A DNA stretch of 64,000 bases from Pseudolabrys sp. GTDB lineage: Bacteria > Pseudomonadota > Alphaproteobacteria > Rhizobiales > Xanthobacteraceae. The notes under the pieces are model-generated. The model did no database searches and was not told the origin of the DNA. It was given only the letters and a program-made list of their open reading frames with translations. Location: NCBI GenBank assembly GCA_030655215.1, contig JAURVZ010000020.1, positions 18,858 to 82,857 of the forward strand, read 5' to 3'. Below, in pieces: positions 25,656-33,922 of this stretch. Positions within the stretch are counted from its first letter, which is position 1. Every line of letters starts with the position of its first letter. Both the position numbers and the translations under genes were made by a program.

Positions 25656-26591
25656 ATGGCCGTCGATTCCATTTCCACCAGTCCGGCATCGCAGATCACA
25701 GGCGCGATCCGCCAGGCGTCGCAATCGACCGGCATCAGCTTCCAGTATTTGCTGACCACGGCCAAGATCGAGTCGGGCATGAACCCGCAGGCGCAGGCGA
25801 CGACCTCGTCGGCCAAGGGCCTTTATCAGTTCATCGAGCAGACCTGGCTCGGCACGATGAAGCAGGAAGGGGCCTCGATCGGCCTCGGCCAATACGCCAA
25901 CTCGATCACGCAGAATTCCGACGGCCGTTATGACGTCGCCGATCCGGCGGCGCGCGCCGCGATTATGAAGCTGCGCAGCGATCCGGAAACCAGCGCGCTG
26001 ATGGCCGGCGCCTTCTCTCGCGCCAACGCCTTCCAGCTCACCGGCGCGGTCGGCCGTCCGCCGACCGAAGGCGAACTTTACGTTGCGCATTTCCTCGGGC
26101 CCGACGGCGCCGGGCGGCTGATCAATGCGGTCGAGTCGCGGCCGGGTGCCAATGCCGCAGCGATGTTTCCGGCAGCGGCCGGCGCCAACCGCAACATCTT
26201 TTATGACGGCTCGGGCAATGCGCGCAGCGTCGGCGATGTCTATGCCAAGCTGACCGGCAAGTTCGACAATGCGCGCACGGTGGCTGTTGCCTCGGCGCGC
26301 GCAACGGAGAGTGCTTCGTCGGCGGCGGGCATGAGCTTGATCCCGATTGCCAACAAGGCGTCTGATACCGCCGGCATCACCCAGGCGCTGTCTGACGCCC
26401 ACAGCAAGATGAAGCCTGTTGCCGATACCAGGCCGCTGTTTCAGGCGATGTTCAATGACCGCGGCGGCGAGGCGGTGTCACCGACCGTCGCCAGCCTGTG
26501 GACGCCGGGCGCGCGTTCGGCGGGCCGTGGGCTCGATCTGTTCAGCGACGGCGCCGCCAATGGCCGCGGGATTTTCAACGGCAAGGGCTGA
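25656..26591 (+). CDS. Lytic transglycosylase domain-containing protein
   Basis: A 311-residue protein. Residues 10-110 hold a Slt-type lysozyme-like domain: the catalytic Glu in LLTTAKIESGMNPQAQA, SSAKGLYQFIEQTWL and later GELYVAHFLGPDGAGRLI. The C-terminal half is Ala/Ser-rich and probably flexible. No classical signal peptide is visible at the chosen start (ATG 25656 with AAGGG upstream), so export route is unclear; flagellar-type or other leaderless export is possible. It should cut peptidoglycan glycan strands. It is divergent from the MaoC gene. Confidence 0.85.
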   Translation: MAVDSISTSPASQITGAIRQASQSTGISFQYLLTTAKIESGMNPQAQATTSSAKGLYQFIEQTWLGTMKQEGASIGLGQYANSITQNSDGRYDVADPAARAAIMKLRSDPETSALMAGAFSRANAFQLTGAVGRPPTEGELYVAHFLGPDGAGRLINAVESRPGANAAAMFPAAAGANRNIFYDGSGNARSVGDVYAKLTGKFDNARTVAVASARATESASSAAGMSLIPIANKASDTAGITQALSDAHSKMKPVADTRPLFQAMFNDRGGEAVSPTVASLWTPGARSAGRGLDLFSDGAANGRGIFNGKG

Positions 26592-26608
26592 CCTTCCGCA
26601 TTCTTTCT

Positions 26609-26657
26609 GCGCATGATCTTGCCCGAAAACCGGTGCCCACTTTTCGGGATCATGCGC
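26609..26657. repeat. GCGCATGATC...GATCATGCGC palindromic repeat, copy 1
   Basis: The 49-bp element GCGCATGATC-TTGCCCGAAAACCGGTGCCCACTTTTCGG-GATCATGCGC has 10-bp perfect outer arms and inner CCGAAAA/TTTTCGG arms. A second copy lies at 42437-42485. I recognise this as a repeat family spread through Hyphomicrobiales genomes. It lies 18 bp after the lytic transglycosylase stop. Confidence 0.85.
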
Positions 26658-26774
26658 GCCAAACGTCGTTAACGTCTCATCAATTTGTATGCTGAACGCT
26701 TTGTTAAGCGTCATCCACTACGCTTTCGAGGTTCGCTGCTGTTGACGGCGAGTGTTGTAGCGTTTGGTTGTGTC

Positions 26775-27968
26775 ATGATTGTACGTCAGTTCCTGCAATG
26801 GATCCGCCATGCGCCGGCCGGCGATCGCGCCGAAGCAACATCCGCGCTGGCACGCGCCTATCTCCATTCCGATTTGTCCGCCGACGATCTCGCCGCCGCC
26901 GAAGGCGCGATGATCATGCTGCTGGACGATCCATCGCCGCTGGTGCGCGGCGCTCTCGCGCAAGTATTTGCCTCCGCGCAAAAGGCGCCGCCGGTGGTCG
27001 TGCATGCGCTCGCCTCGGACCAGCCGGATGTCGCACTGCCTTTGCTGGCGCGCTCACCTTTGTTGAGCGATGAGGATCTCGTCGATTTGTTCGCCACCAG
27101 TCATCCGGATTCGCAGGTCGCGATTGCCGGCCGCGCGATGCTGTCGCGTCCGCTGGCCGCGGCGATTGCCGAAGTGGGGCCGGCGGAAACCTGCCTGGCG
27201 CTGCTGGAGAATGACGACGCCGACATCGCGCCGTTCTCGATCAACCGCATTGTTGAACGCTTCGGCCATCTCTCGGCTATTCGCGAAAATCTGGTCAGCC
27301 GCGCCGATCTGCCAATGGCGGTACGTCAGGCGCTGCTGGCGAAGCTGTCGCAAACGCTCGCCGGTTTTGTCAGTTCAAAACACTGGCTCGGGCCGGAGCA
27401 CGCCGAATACGCCGCGCGCGAAGCGTGCGAGAAGGCAACCCTCGGGCTCGCCGCCGAAACGCCGTACGAAGAAATCGGCGAACTGATGCAGCATCTGCGC
27501 GAAAGTGGCCAACTCACCGCCGGCCTCATCCTGCGCGCGCTGCTGTCCGGCAATGTCGTGCTGTTCGAGGAAGCGCTGGCGGAATTGTCCGGCATGCCGC
27601 TCGAGCGCGTCACCAGCTATATTCACGACAAGAACATCTCCGGCTTCCGCGCGCTGTTCGGCAAGGCCGGATTGCCGGCCGCTGCCTATCCGGCGTTCCG
27701 CGAAGCCATTGCGGCGTTGCGCGACGGCATCCTGATCGGTGAGCATGGCAATGTGTCGCGTCTCAAGCGCCGCATGGTCGAGCGTGTGCTGGCGTCATGT
27801 GAAGCCGAACGCTGTGTGGAGATGACGTCGCTGTTGTCGCTGCTGCGCCGCTTTGCGGTCGAGGCCGCGCGCGAAGAGGCCCGCATGTTCTGCGACGATC
27901 TGGTCGCCAATGATCAGAACGCGGCCTTCGTGCCGCAGCAGATCATCGATGCGCGGATGGTGGCTTAG
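26775..27968 (+). CDS. DUF2336 domain-containing protein
   Basis: A 397-residue helical-repeat protein. Repeated segments such as LLDDPSPLVRGALAQVFASAQKAPPVVVHALASDQPDVALPLLARSPLLSDEDLVDL and HPDSQVAIAGRAMLSRPL look like HEAT-type repeats, matching the DUF2336 family of alphaproteobacteria. These proteins have no established biochemical role but frequently occur with signalling genes. Here the Hpt-domain and response-regulator genes are immediately downstream on the opposite strand (12-bp gap). ATG at 26775 is preferred over 26685. Confidence 0.8.
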   Translation: MIVRQFLQWIRHAPAGDRAEATSALARAYLHSDLSADDLAAAEGAMIMLLDDPSPLVRGALAQVFASAQKAPPVVVHALASDQPDVALPLLARSPLLSDEDLVDLFATSHPDSQVAIAGRAMLSRPLAAAIAEVGPAETCLALLENDDADIAPFSINRIVERFGHLSAIRENLVSRADLPMAVRQALLAKLSQTLAGFVSSKHWLGPEHAEYAAREACEKATLGLAAETPYEEIGELMQHLRESGQLTAGLILRALLSGNVVLFEEALAELSGMPLERVTSYIHDKNISGFRALFGKAGLPAAAYPAFREAIAALRDGILIGEHGNVSRLKRRMVERVLASCEAERCVEMTSLLSLLRRFAVEAAREEARMFCDDLVANDQNAAFVPQQIIDARMVA

Positions 27969-27980
27969 CCACCATCGTTA

Positions 27981-28559
27981 CTATTCAGGAATAATCGACG
28001 GCGCGCCGCTGATCTGTTCCAGCACGTCCGGCCGGTTGCGGTTCTCATACATCAGGAATTCGTCGGTCACGTCGCGCAGCCGCTGCGTCAGTATGGCGGC
28101 GAGCTCTTGCGCGTCGGAGCGTTCATATTCTCGATAGATCGCACGAATGGCGTCGACATGCTGGTCGACCAGCCGGTGCGGAATGCGCATCGTGTCCGGC
28201 GTGTATTCGATCAGCCGGCACAGGCTTTCTGCGGCCGCTGCCACGGCCGGGTAGCCGAAGGTCGCCGCTTCGCCCTTGATGTCATGGGCGGCGTGAAACA
28301 GGCCTTCCTTGTTGGCTTTGTTGAAGCCATGCGCCAGCACCAGGCGGCGCTGCTTGTCGAGCCGGTCGCATTCCTCGTCCATCATCGAGCCGAATTCGCC
28401 GGCAAGCTCGGCCAGCGCCCGTTCGGCGCGGGCCACCGGATCGTCTTCGCCGGGAATATAGGGCGTGTCGGACACAGCCCGGCGGAGCTTGTTCTCCGGG
28501 TTGATGACCTCATGATCGCCGTAGGTGACGATCGCGGCTGTATTCTTGTGTGGAGCCAT
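27981..28559 (-). CDS. Hpt (histidine phosphotransfer) domain protein
   Basis: A 192-residue protein. The Hpt phosphorylation motif is LFHAAHDIKGEAATFGYP, with the phospho-accepting His near residue 92, followed by helices LCRLIEYTP and ALYREYER-like segments. It would pass a phosphoryl group between a hybrid kinase and a receiver. It follows a receiver-domain gene by 16 bp, so the two probably work as a relay pair. No sensor kinase is in the window. ATG at 28559 excludes the non-conserved 34-codon extension of the ORF track. Confidence 0.85.
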   Translation of the reverse strand: MAPHKNTAAIVTYGDHEVINPENKLRRAVSDTPYIPGEDDPVARAERALAELAGEFGSMMDEECDRLDKQRRLVLAHGFNKANKEGLFHAAHDIKGEAATFGYPAVAAAAESLCRLIEYTPDTMRIPHRLVDQHVDAIRAIYREYERSDAQELAAILTQRLRDVTDEFLMYENRNRPDVLEQISGAPSIIPE

Positions 28560-28575
28560 GGGCAGACTGCCTTTA

Positions 28576-29121
28576 TCAGCCGGGAGAGCGGACTTTTTCG
28601 AGCAAAGCGGGTTGGCGGATGAGATCGGCCTTGCCGCCCTTGCGGCGTTCCGGGCCGACATAGCTTCCGTTGACGTTACGGCGGCGGTCGGGGCCGAAAT
28701 AGGTCTTGGTCTTGATGAACGGGCGCGGATTGGCGACCACGTTGACGATGCGCTGGTACAGGCCCTTGGCCGAGATCGGCTTGGCCAGGAATTCGGTGAC
28801 GCCGGCGTCGCGGGCGGCGGTGACGCGCTTTTTCTCCGAGTGGCCGGTCAACATGATGATGGCCACATAAGGGTTGGCGTTGGCGCCCGGCTGCCGGATC
28901 ATCTGCGCCAGTTCGAGGCCGTCGAAGATCGGCATCGCCCAGTCGGTGATGATGATATCCGGGATGTAGTGGGTGAAGGCTTCCAGGCCCGAGGCGCCGT
29001 CTTCCGCCTCATACACTTCGCGCGCGCCGAAGCCGTGCAACAGCGTGCGCAGAATGCGGCGCATGTGGGCGTTGTCGTCAATGACGAGGAAACGCAGGCG
29101 GTTGAAATCGATGCGGACCAT
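28576..29121 (-). CDS. CheY-like response regulator with C-terminal extension
   Basis: A 181-residue protein. Residues 8-130 form a receiver domain: FLVIDDNAHMRRILRTLL (acidic pocket), DIIITDWAMPIFDGLEL with the phospho-acceptor Asp, IIMLTGHSE, and FLAKPISAKGL with the conserved Lys. The 50-residue tail has two related basic motifs (YFGPDRRRN and YVGPERRKGG), a GP(D/E)RR duplication seen in alphaproteobacterial single-domain regulators. No DNA-binding domain. First gene of a unit with the Hpt gene. Confidence 0.9.
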   Translation of the reverse strand: MVRIDFNRLRFLVIDDNAHMRRILRTLLHGFGAREVYEAEDGASGLEAFTHYIPDIIITDWAMPIFDGLELAQMIRQPGANANPYVAIIMLTGHSEKKRVTAARDAGVTEFLAKPISAKGLYQRIVNVVANPRPFIKTKTYFGPDRRRNVNGSYVGPERRKGGKADLIRQPALLEKVRSPG

Positions 29122-29350
29122 GGGACCCCAGGGCCTCGGGCGTCCGGCCCGATACCTCAGGGGCACGCTACCGAGGCAGCGTTAACGGAGGGTTTAGGAT
29201 AACGGCCGGCCCGCCGGGAGCGGCCCGTTTCGGCCTGTTTCCGGGGAAAGCTCGCGCCTGAATGCACAATAAGGGCTGGTTATTGCCGCGACGGTCTTTA
29301 AGCTTGGCGTCGAACGGCCAGCCTTTGGCACTTAACCGAGAGCGACCGAC

Positions 29351-30193
29351 ATGAAGACCATCCTCATCCCGACCGAAGACCATGACGCCATGCCGGCCGT
29401 GCTGGAGGGCGCGCGTCTGATCGCGCAGGCCTTCGGCAGCTATATGGAGGGCTTTGCGGTCCGCCCGTCGCCCGGCACCTATGTCACGGTCGAGCCGGTC
29501 TCCAGCCTGGCCATTTCCGGCGCCTTCGAGCCGGACACGGCGAACGAAGCCAAGGCGACATTCGAGGCTTTCATGAAGGCCGCCAATGTGCCGCTGGGCG
29601 GGCAGGCGCCGGCGACCTACTCTTACGGATGGCCGCGCGCTGAGGCGGTAGAGGACGCCTATATCGGCAGCTATGGCCGGGTGTTCGATCTGGTCGTGCT
29701 CGGCCGGCCCGGCTCTCAGCCGGAAAATCCGCGCATGCCGCCGCTGGAGTCGGCTTTGTTCGATGCCGGCCGGCCGGTCCTGATCGTGCCGAAGCAGGCG
29801 CCGGCGAGCATCGGACGTAACGTGCTGGTCGCCTGGAACCGGAGCACCGAGCAGGCGCACACCAATGCCTTCGCCATGCCGATCCTGCAGCGTGCGGACA
29901 AGGTGACGGTGCTGATGGTGGAGGGCGGCGCGACGTCCGGCCCGTCCGCCGAGGAGGCGGCGATCCACCTGCGGCGGAACGGCGTCAAGGCCGAGGCGTT
30001 GACGATCAAGAAAAGCGACCGCAATTCGGCGGAAGCAATCGGCGAGATCACCCTTGAACAGGCTGCATCGCTGGGTTGCGATCTTGTGGTCAAAAGTGCC
30101 TATACGCAGAGCCGGTTACGGCAGATGATCTTCGGCGGTGCCACCCGCCATATCCTCGCCAATGCGACGCTGCCGGTGCTGATGGCGCACTGA
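29351..30193 (+). CDS. Universal stress protein, tandem UspA domains
   Basis: A 280-residue cytoplasmic protein with two Usp folds (about 1-148 and 155-280). The first begins MKTILIPTEDHD and ends VLIVPK; the second begins NVLVAWNRSTEQAHTNAFAMP and ends with the ATP-binding-type FGGATRHILANATLPVLMAH. Tandem Usp proteins respond to nutrient, oxidative or hypoxia stress. A 16-bp gap to the drug exporter gene suggests co-expression. Confidence 0.9.
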   Translation: MKTILIPTEDHDAMPAVLEGARLIAQAFGSYMEGFAVRPSPGTYVTVEPVSSLAISGAFEPDTANEAKATFEAFMKAANVPLGGQAPATYSYGWPRAEAVEDAYIGSYGRVFDLVVLGRPGSQPENPRMPPLESALFDAGRPVLIVPKQAPASIGRNVLVAWNRSTEQAHTNAFAMPILQRADKVTVLMVEGGATSGPSAEEAAIHLRRNGVKAEALTIKKSDRNSAEAIGEITLEQAASLGCDLVVKSAYTQSRLRQMIFGGATRHILANATLPVLMAH

Positions 30194-30209
30194 GAACCGG
30201 GATACGTCT

Positions 30210-31712
30210 TTGCCGAACGAGAGCGATCAGCCCGAACGCCCAGCGGTGACCGCCGGCGCGAAGACACCGGCATTCCTGACGATCTTTCCGTCGATCATGC
30301 TGCCGATGTTCCTGGCGATCGTCGACCAGACGATTGTTTCCACCGCGCTGCCGGCGATTGCCGCAGCGACCGGGGAGGTCGAGCGCGCGTCGTGGATCGT
30401 CGTTTCCTATTTGATTGCGACGACGATCGCCGCGCCGATCTATGGCCGGCTTGGCGACAGCTTCGGCCGCCGCAAGGTCATGTTCTACGCGCTCAGCATC
30501 TTTATGGTTGCGTCGGTGCTGTGTGCCATGGCGCCGACCATTGAATGGCTATCGCTGGCGCGTATTCTGCAAGGCCTTGGTGGTGGCGGCCTGATGACCT
30601 TGTCACAGGCGCTGGTCGGCGAAACCATCCCGCCGCGCGAGCGTGCGCGCTATCAAGGCTATCTCGCAACCGTCGCAGTGTCCGCCAATACGTTCGGTCC
30701 GATCGCCGGCGGCTTTCTCACCGAGCATTTCGGCTGGCAGTCGATCTTTCTGGTCAATCTGCCGATCGGCATGGTCGCCATGTATCTGACGACCAAGCTG
30801 CCCGATTCAAAGCTCGAGCGATTGCCCTGGCGCGCCGATCCGGGCGGGCTGATCTACTTCACGACATTTGTGGCGACGACCTTGTTCGCGCTGGAGCAGG
30901 TGCAACATGTCGAGCTGGCGAGCCTTCCGGTTGGTGGCGCGCTGCTGATCATCGGCATCATCGCGCTGGTGCTTCTGGTGCGCCATGAAAACCGGACGCC
31001 GGCGCCATTACTGCCCTTGAAGCTGCTGCGCATGCCGTCGATCTGGCGCAGCGATGCGCTTGCCGCCTGTCACGGCGCAGCCCTTGTTGCCTTGGTGACT
31101 TTCCTGCCGGTCTATCTCCAGGTCGTGCGCGGCTTCACGCCATCAGAGACCGGCCTGTTGCTGGTGCCATTAACGGTGGGCATCGGCGTCGGTTCGCTGG
31201 TGACCGGGCGACTGGTCAGCACGACCGGACTGACAACCTTGTTTCCAATGGTCGGACTGGCGATTTGTACTGCCAACTTCGTCGTCCTGGCCGTCCTGGC
31301 ATCGCAGCTCGGGACAATCGGATTGGGAGTGCTGTTGCTGATCCTGGGACTCTTCATGGGCACGGTGATGGGCGTGGTGCAGGTCAGCGTACAGATCGTC
31401 GCCGGTCAGCAACGGCTCGGTGAGGCGGCGGCGTCGGTGCAGTTCTCGCGCTCGATCGGTGCCGCATTCGGCACAGCGATGGTGGCGACCGTTCTGTTCG
31501 GGACTTTGGCGCTCAGGAATCCCGATGCCGCCGCGGTGTTCGCCGCGATGGTCGAACATACCAAAGACGCTGGCTCGACTTTATCGGCTGCTCAACGTTC
31601 GATCATTGCAGGCGACATCGCCAGCGCCTTCCAGGCGGCGTTTCTGGTGATAGCGGCCTTTACCGGGATTGGCTTCTTCCTGGCGCTGACCAATCCGCTG
31701 AAGCGGATCTAG
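30210..31712 (+). CDS. MFS exporter, DHA2 (EmrB/QacA) family
   Basis: A 500-residue inner-membrane transporter with about 14 helices. The first helix region [21 protein letters not shown] (motif D1), motif A in [13 protein letters not shown] and motif C-like [14 protein letters not shown] and [18 protein letters not shown] identify the DHA2 drug/proton antiporter branch. No EmrA-like adaptor is linked. Start is TTG at 30210 with CGGGA upstream. Its stop codon overlaps that of convergent nadK in the palindrome CTAG. Confidence 0.93.
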   Translation: MPNESDQPERPAVTAGAKTPAFLTIFPSIMLPMFLAIVDQTIVSTALPAIAAATGEVERASWIVVSYLIATTIAAPIYGRLGDSFGRRKVMFYALSIFMVASVLCAMAPTIEWLSLARILQGLGGGGLMTLSQALVGETIPPRERARYQGYLATVAVSANTFGPIAGGFLTEHFGWQSIFLVNLPIGMVAMYLTTKLPDSKLERLPWRADPGGLIYFTTFVATTLFALEQVQHVELASLPVGGALLIIGIIALVLLVRHENRTPAPLLPLKLLRMPSIWRSDALAACHGAALVALVTFLPVYLQVVRGFTPSETGLLLVPLTVGIGVGSLVTGRLVSTTGLTTLFPMVGLAICTANFVVLAVLASQLGTIGLGVLLLILGLFMGTVMGVVQVSVQIVAGQQRLGEAAASVQFSRSIGAAFGTAMVATVLFGTLALRNPDAAAVFAAMVEHTKDAGSTLSAAQRSIIAGDIASAFQAAFLVIAAFTGIGFFLALTNPLKRI

Positions 31713-32482
31713 AAGCCGAACTGTTCGCGCAGGATACGTTCGTCGAGATTGTGGCCCGGATCGAACAGCAGATTGAGCGAGATGCTGTGATCCATGCTGA
31801 TGGTGACGCTGACCACGTTGCGCACTTCGTCATGATCCGCCACTGCGGCGACCGGCCGCTTGACCGGATCCTGCACTTCGATGACGACCTTGGCCTTGTC
31901 TGGCAGCAGCGCGCCGCGCCAGCGCCGCGGCCGGAACGGGCTGATCGGCGTCAGTGCGAGTAGGGGCGCATTGATCGGGATGATGGTGCCTTGCGCCGAC
32001 AGGTTATAGGCGGTCGAGCCGGCGGGCGTCGCGACGAGAACACCGTCGGCGACGAGTTCGGCAAGCCGCTCCTGGCCGTCGATCAGGATGCGCAGGTTCG
32101 CCGCCTGCGCGCTCTGGCGGAACAGCGACACTTCGTTGATGGCGCGGTGCTCGCTCACTTTACCGGCGGCGTCGCGCGCCTGCATGACAAGCGGGTGGAT
32201 GACCGTCGTATGCGCGGCGGCCAGCCGTTCGACCAGACCATCAAGGGCAAACTCGTTCATCAGAAAGCCAACGGTGCCGCGATGAATGCCGTAGATCGGT
32301 TTACCGGACTTCATGAACCGGTGCAGTGTCTGCAGCATGAGGCCATCGCCGCCGAGCGCGACGATGACGTCGGCGTTCTTCGCATCGGCATTGCCATAGC
32401 GCGCCACCAGTTGGTCGTGCGCGGCGCGCGACTCCGGCGTCTGGCTGGCCACGAAGGCGATCTGCTGGAACGGCGAACCCAT
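31709..32482 (-). CDS. nadK: NAD kinase
   Basis: A 257-residue enzyme that phosphorylates NAD to NADP. Motifs: [16 protein letters not shown] (GGDG), [15 protein letters not shown] (the NE-type region is NEF), and [21 protein letters not shown] with the typical substrate-binding loop. Length and lack of extensions fit the alphaproteobacterial form. It is monocistronic here and converges on the DHA2 exporter. Confidence 0.95.
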   Translation of the reverse strand: MGSPFQQIAFVASQTPESRAAHDQLVARYGNADAKNADVIVALGGDGLMLQTLHRFMKSGKPIYGIHRGTVGFLMNEFALDGLVERLAAAHTTVIHPLVMQARDAAGKVSEHRAINEVSLFRQSAQAANLRILIDGQERLAELVADGVLVATPAGSTAYNLSAQGTIIPINAPLLALTPISPFRPRRWRGALLPDKAKVVIEVQDPVKRPVAAVADHDEVRNVVSVTISMDHSISLNLLFDPGHNLDERILREQFGF

Positions 32483-32578
32483 GAACTCACTCTAAGCCAA
32501 GGCGATTACACGGCAAAATAGGCCGCGCGCTGCTCGTCTATACGACTTGGGGTGAAATTGTCGAGTGATGGGAAACGC

Positions 32579-32667
32579 CGTCATGGCGGGGCTTGTGCCG
32601 GCCATCCACGACTTTGCTGGCCGCTCAAGGCAAGACGTGGATGCCCGGCACAAGGCCGGGCATGACG
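32579..32667. repeat. CGTCATG...CATGACG palindromic repeat, copy 1
   Basis: Arms CGTCATGGCGGGGCTTGTGCCGGCCATCCACG and CGTGGATGCCCGGCACAAGGCCGGGCATGACG pair nearly throughout, with a short central loop containing TTGC/GCAA. A related copy is at 41041-41120. This GTCATGCCCGGC-CTTGTGCCGGGCATCCACGTC family is common in Nitrobacteraceae and relatives. It lies just beyond the 3' end of the TPR gene and upstream of nadK. Confidence 0.85.
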
Positions 32668-32688
32668 TCGTCGGATAGCAATTGCGAG

Positions 32689-33237
32689 CTAGTAGCTCGC
32701 TTTGCCGTCGATGACGGCCTTGAGCTCCGTGTATTCCTTGCACGACGTGTCGCCGCACAGCGCATTGACCTTGACTAGGTAGTCATTCGCCATCAGGCGA
32801 TTGCCCTGTTCCATGTGCCACATGCCGAAATAGGACCAGGTGCGGGTGTGGTTCGGGTCAGACTTCAGCGCGGCCTCGTACCAGACCTTGGACTGATCGT
32901 ATTTGCCCAATTTGCGATTGGCATAACCGATGTAATTGGCAACGTCGGGATGATCATCTTGCCCGAGCGCATGCAGGGCGGTGATGCCGGACTGGTAGTT
33001 GCCGGCGAGGATCATGTCGCGGGCGGCGCGATAGTCGCGCAGGAACTTGGCATCGGCGAGTTGGCGCTGCTGCTCTTCGATCGCGCTGCCTTTCTTCTTC
33101 TTGTCCTTCTTATCGTCGGCGGGCGCCGGGGTGTCGGTGCCGGCGGCATAAACGTGATGGGTGCCAACAGCGGTCACCAGCAAGCCGGCAACGGCGAGCA
33201 TGGGCAGATGACGAAGGGCTTTGATCAGGGTCTTCAT
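32689..33237 (-). CDS. Exported TPR-repeat protein
   Basis: A 182-residue protein. A signal peptide (ALRHLPMLAVAGLLVTAVGTHHVYA) is followed by a Lys/Asp-rich patch (DDKKDKKKKG) and then TPR-like units: ADAKFLRDYRAARDMILAGNYQSGITALHALG, VANYIGYANRKLGKYDQSKVWYEAALKSDP and ARTWSYFGMWHMEQGN-type repeats. A Cys pair (CGDTSC) is near the C-terminus. It is probably periplasmic and mediates protein interaction. ATG at 33237 is the right start by signal-peptide logic. No operon partner. Confidence 0.8.
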   Translation of the reverse strand: MKTLIKALRHLPMLAVAGLLVTAVGTHHVYAAGTDTPAPADDKKDKKKKGSAIEEQQRQLADAKFLRDYRAARDMILAGNYQSGITALHALGQDDHPDVANYIGYANRKLGKYDQSKVWYEAALKSDPNHTRTWSYFGMWHMEQGNRLMANDYLVKVNALCGDTSCKEYTELKAVIDGKASY

Positions 33238-33477
33238 AGGCGGACCTCGTTGGTGTGAGCCGACGCAAAGAGAAGGCTCGAGGCTAGGCCGGATTCGGCT
33301 GGCCTGGGAAAAACAATTCGTGAGCGACACTGAGTAAACATCGCCGGACCGCATCTAGTCCGGACGAGGGACGAATAATCGCCGGCGGCCCCGCATCGGC
33401 AAATATGCAACGATCGGCGCCAGCCTGCTGTGGCAAAGCCCGCCCATGCTTGACTCGGTCACGCCATCAATGGGAAC

Positions 33478-33705
33478 CTTTTGGCGTTAATTGTGCTGGT
33501 TTCCCGGGTCGCTCCGGGGACGAAAGAGGGAACACGGGCTCCCGCGCATTCGGCTTCGTCGAGTTCGCGTCAATCCGTGGCTGCCCCCGCAACTGTAAGC
33601 GGCGAGCCCGCGTCCATATGGCCACTGGGATCCTTAAGGGACCCTGGGAAGGCCGGACGCAACTGGGCATTGACCCGCGAGCCAGGAGACCTGCCAGCGC
33701 GGTCA
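33478..33705 (+). ncRNA. Adenosylcobalamin (B12) riboswitch
   Basis: The conserved core elements occur in order: CTGCCCCCGCAACTGTAAGC (33581-33600), the GCCACTGGG box (33621-33629), CTGGGAAGGC (33644-33653) and the B12 box GAGCCAGGAGACCTGCC (33680-33695). An upstream GGGAAC-type stem begins near 33478. It precedes a TonB-dependent receptor gene by about 220 bp, the standard arrangement for B12-repressed outer-membrane uptake. End points are approximate. Confidence 0.93.
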
Positions 33706-33922
33706 CCCAACCGGTGGACGGGAGGTCCATACGGAGCGCGCTTTCGCAGCGGTGACGTCAATGCCGGTGCGATGGGCGTGGAAAATTCTTCTCCACGGCT
33801 TCGACAGGTGAACGTTGCTGGCGTGGTTTAGCGTCGCGTTGCGTTTTCATGTCCTTCGTTCCGGATTTTGTCTCACCCGGTGCGCCCGCAAAAGCGGTGC
33901 GCAAACGAAGGAACGTTGGACT

